64,000 bases of DNA. Origin: Planctomycetota bacterium (GTDB lineage: Bacteria; Planctomycetota; UBA1135). The notes under the pieces were generated by a model. That model did no database searches and was not told the DNA's origin. It was given only the letters and a program-made list of their open reading frames with translations. Both the position numbers and the translations under genes were made by a program. The stretch lies in the NCBI GenBank assembly GCA_021776795.1, contig JAJFFC010000020.1, positions 124,001 through 188,000 of the forward strand, written 5' to 3'. Of the stretch, positions 62,409-64,000 are shown one piece after another. Position 1 is the first letter of the stretch. The number at the start of each line of letters is the position of its first letter.

Positions 62409-63581
62409 ATGGGGGAGGTAATCTGGTGGCCTATGCTGCGGCCGAACCGCTCCGTCCTCGTGCTCTTGAGCATCCTTGTCACCATTTTGGTCGGCTGGGT
62501 TTTGCATGTGGGCGCAGGGATTCTGCAGCCCCTGGTCATCGCCCTCCTGCTCGCGAGCATGCTGCAGCCGGTCGTGGTGCGCCTGGCGCGATGGCATATC
62601 CCACCTGCCATGACCGTGTTGGCCTTGGTCGCCATCTTGTTTATGGGCTTGGTGCAGACAGGCCTAGTGTTGCAGGCCAACATTGCACAGTTCCTCGGCG
62701 AGTCTTCGCCCAATGCCGTGGAACGGATTGATCCGGTTTTGGAGAAGCAAGAAGAGCTTTCCTCGGGCTTTGATTGGCCAAAGTTGGTGGAGAGTCTGGA
62801 AGGGAGACTTCAAGATTCGGCGATGCCTGACGCCGTGCAAGAGTTATTCATCGAGTCCTTGCGTGAGTTGAATTTGGCTGGCGTCGCGCGCGGTCTGATC
62901 GACGGCGGCCTCGGCTTCACCAGAAGCCTGATTTTAATCATGATTTACATGATTTTTATCTTCGCCGAGCAGAAGGTGTTCCGGCGCAAGATTTTGGTGT
63001 TGGCCGACGACCGGCAAGAAGAAGCGAAAGAGGTACTCGATAACATCGGCCGCGGAATCCAACGCTACTTGGGCGTGAAGACTGCGGTGTCGCTGATGAC
63101 CGGGTCCTTGTGCTACTTCGTCCTGGTCATGTTGCAGATTCCCTATGCCCTATTGTTCGGGATTCTGACCTTCCTGCTCAACTACATCCCGACCTTTGGT
63201 TCCATCATCGCCGCGATTTTCCCGACGGTGACGGCACTCGCGGTCGAGGCTTCTTGGAATAAGGCCGTCCTCGTGTTGTTCTGCTACCTTTCGGTGAACA
63301 TCACCTTGGGGAGTGTGTTGGAGCCCAAAATCCTGGGTCGCGAACTCAACCTGTCGCCCCTCGTCATCATCATTTCGGTGGTGGTTTGGGCCGGAATTTG
63401 GGGTGTGGTGGGGGCATTCCTTGCCGTTCCGGTGACCTCCGCGCTGCAAATCGTCTTACTGAGTTCACCAAGAACCAGACCGGTTGCCCTAATGCTGAGC
63501 ATTGGTCCGCCGCCGGATAAGAAGAAGAGCGGGAACGTGGACGGTGACAGCGAAGACGGCGGCGAAATCGCTGCCGCCTAA
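62409..63581 (+). CDS. AI-2E-family (PerM/YdiK-like) transporter
   Basis: A 390-residue membrane protein with about eight hydrophobic segments: two near residues 12-50, one near 60-80, and five after residue ~170. FGILTFLLNYIPTFGSIIAAIFPT and LEPKILGRELNLSPLVIIISV are typical of the AI-2E transporter family, which includes antiporters and autoinducer exporters; the substrate is unknown. The start is ATG 62409, preceded by AGGAGG at 62394-62399 with 9 nt spacing, one of the few strong ribosome sites in the window. Confidence 0.87.
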   Translation: MGEVIWWPMLRPNRSVLVLLSILVTILVGWVLHVGAGILQPLVIALLLASMLQPVVVRLARWHIPPAMTVLALVAILFMGLVQTGLVLQANIAQFLGESSPNAVERIDPVLEKQEELSSGFDWPKLVESLEGRLQDSAMPDAVQELFIESLRELNLAGVARGLIDGGLGFTRSLILIMIYMIFIFAEQKVFRRKILVLADDRQEEAKEVLDNIGRGIQRYLGVKTAVSLMTGSLCYFVLVMLQIPYALLFGILTFLLNYIPTFGSIIAAIFPTVTALAVEASWNKAVLVLFCYLSVNITLGSVLEPKILGRELNLSPLVIIISVVVWAGIWGVVGAFLAVPVTSALQIVLLSSPRTRPVALMLSIGPPPDKKKSGNVDGDSEDGGEIAAA

Positions 63582-63609
63582 GCTCAGCCGCATCTTTTCG
63601 CCAAGCGAC

Positions 63610-64000
63610 CTAATCAGGTAATAAGGTCTCGGCCAAGCGCAGGGCGTGCGTCGCTGCCCCTTGATACAGGTTGTCCGCGACCAGCCATAGCATGAGTCCG
63701 GATTGCGGACGTTGGCCATCGACCATGCGTATGCGCCCGACATGGGTCGCGTCACGATTTCTCACATGAGCCGGCATGGGGGGGACCTCGGCATGCAGCA
63801 CCAAATGGGGAACACCCGCGAGGGCCTCTTGCGCCTGTTGCGGGTTCAGCGCTTTGGCCGTTTGCACTTCCACCGTCATGCCATGGCCGACGGCAACCGG
63901 AACGCGCAAACAGCTGGCGGCAATATCTAAATCCGGAAGTTGCAGGGAGCGCTTGGCTTCTTCCACAATCGAAGCTTCTTCCGCGCTGCGACCGTGGACA
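63610..64000 (-). CDS. asd: Aspartate-semialdehyde dehydrogenase, 3' part
   Basis: The C-terminal 129 residues of Asd; the gene begins beyond the right edge. The visible end has IAASCLRVPVAVGHG (substrate-binding Arg and His region) and GLMLWLVADNLYQGAATHAL, the characteristic Asd C-terminus. The enzyme makes aspartate semialdehyde for lysine, threonine and methionine synthesis. It is convergent with the transporter gene, 28 bp away. Confidence 0.88.
   Translation of the reverse strand, partial: VHGRSAEEASIVEEAKRSLQLPDLDIAASCLRVPVAVGHGMTVEVQTAKALNPQQAQEALAGVPHLVLHAEVPPMPAHVRNRDATHVGRIRMVDGQRPQSGLMLWLVADNLYQGAATHALRLAETLLPD

Overview
The window is a gene-dense bacterial chromosome segment of moderately high GC, with housekeeping genes interleaved with large secreted or lipid-anchored proteins. 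No rRNA, CRISPR array, prophage, plasmid function or complete insertion sequence is visible. The protein mix points to a Planctomycetota-like or related Gram-negative lineage: Ig-like and glycine-rich giant lipoproteins, carboxypeptidase-regulatory-like repeat proteins, FG-GAP proteins, PQQ-type sugar dehydrogenases, SMUG1-type uracil glycosylase, and an IcmF-type fused acyl-CoA mutase. This placement is an inference; there is no marker rRNA here to confirm it.

Layout. (1) 1-6129, minus strand: a tight eight-gene housekeeping cluster (NUDIX, HD hydrolase, argS, apt, a FliA/WhiG-type sigma factor, birA ligase, rph, and a truncated membrane protein). Divergent at 6162 are a PyrK-like flavo-iron-sulfur reductase and a PTPS paralog with the PTPS-III (ExxHGH) motif. 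(2) 7745-21895: a GH39-like secreted glycosidase, a tRNA-Pro(GGG), a sugar-dehydrogenase lipoprotein, secreted proteins of unknown function, and two coupled blocks: a phosphodiesterase / glycerol kinase / phosphoglycerol-transferase-like block and a SMUG1 / exonuclease III block. (3) 21932-33043: a methyltransferase, a 1012-residue secreted protein, and two tandem paralogous giant lipoproteins, each behind a sigma-54-type promoter. (4) 33062-38650: IcmF with its MerR regulator, endonuclease III, and divergent prmA. (5) 38651-39078: a non-coding stretch with terminators and a 161-bp MITE-like palindrome. (6) 39067-63581: msrB, a second sugar dehydrogenase, small secreted, membrane and PLP enzymes, a SAM-I riboswitch with metH, two tandem regulatory-like-domain proteins and an AI-2E-family transporter. 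(7) The 3' end of asd at the right edge.

Expression logic. Co-directional genes are repeatedly joined by ATGA or TAATG stop/start overlaps. At least a dozen first genes have a TANNNT hexamer 5-8 nt (usually 6) upstream of the start codon, which predicts leaderless transcripts as a normal mode here. Sometimes two divergent genes share one palindromic hexamer. The metH riboswitch and the two sigma-54-type promoters are the clear exceptions, with real 5' leaders. The best candidates for something undescribed are the sigma-54-driven lipoprotein pair, the widespread leaderless promoter architecture, a secreted-protein gene interrupted by two in-frame TGA codons after its signal peptide, and a C-terminal domain shared by otherwise unrelated secreted proteins.
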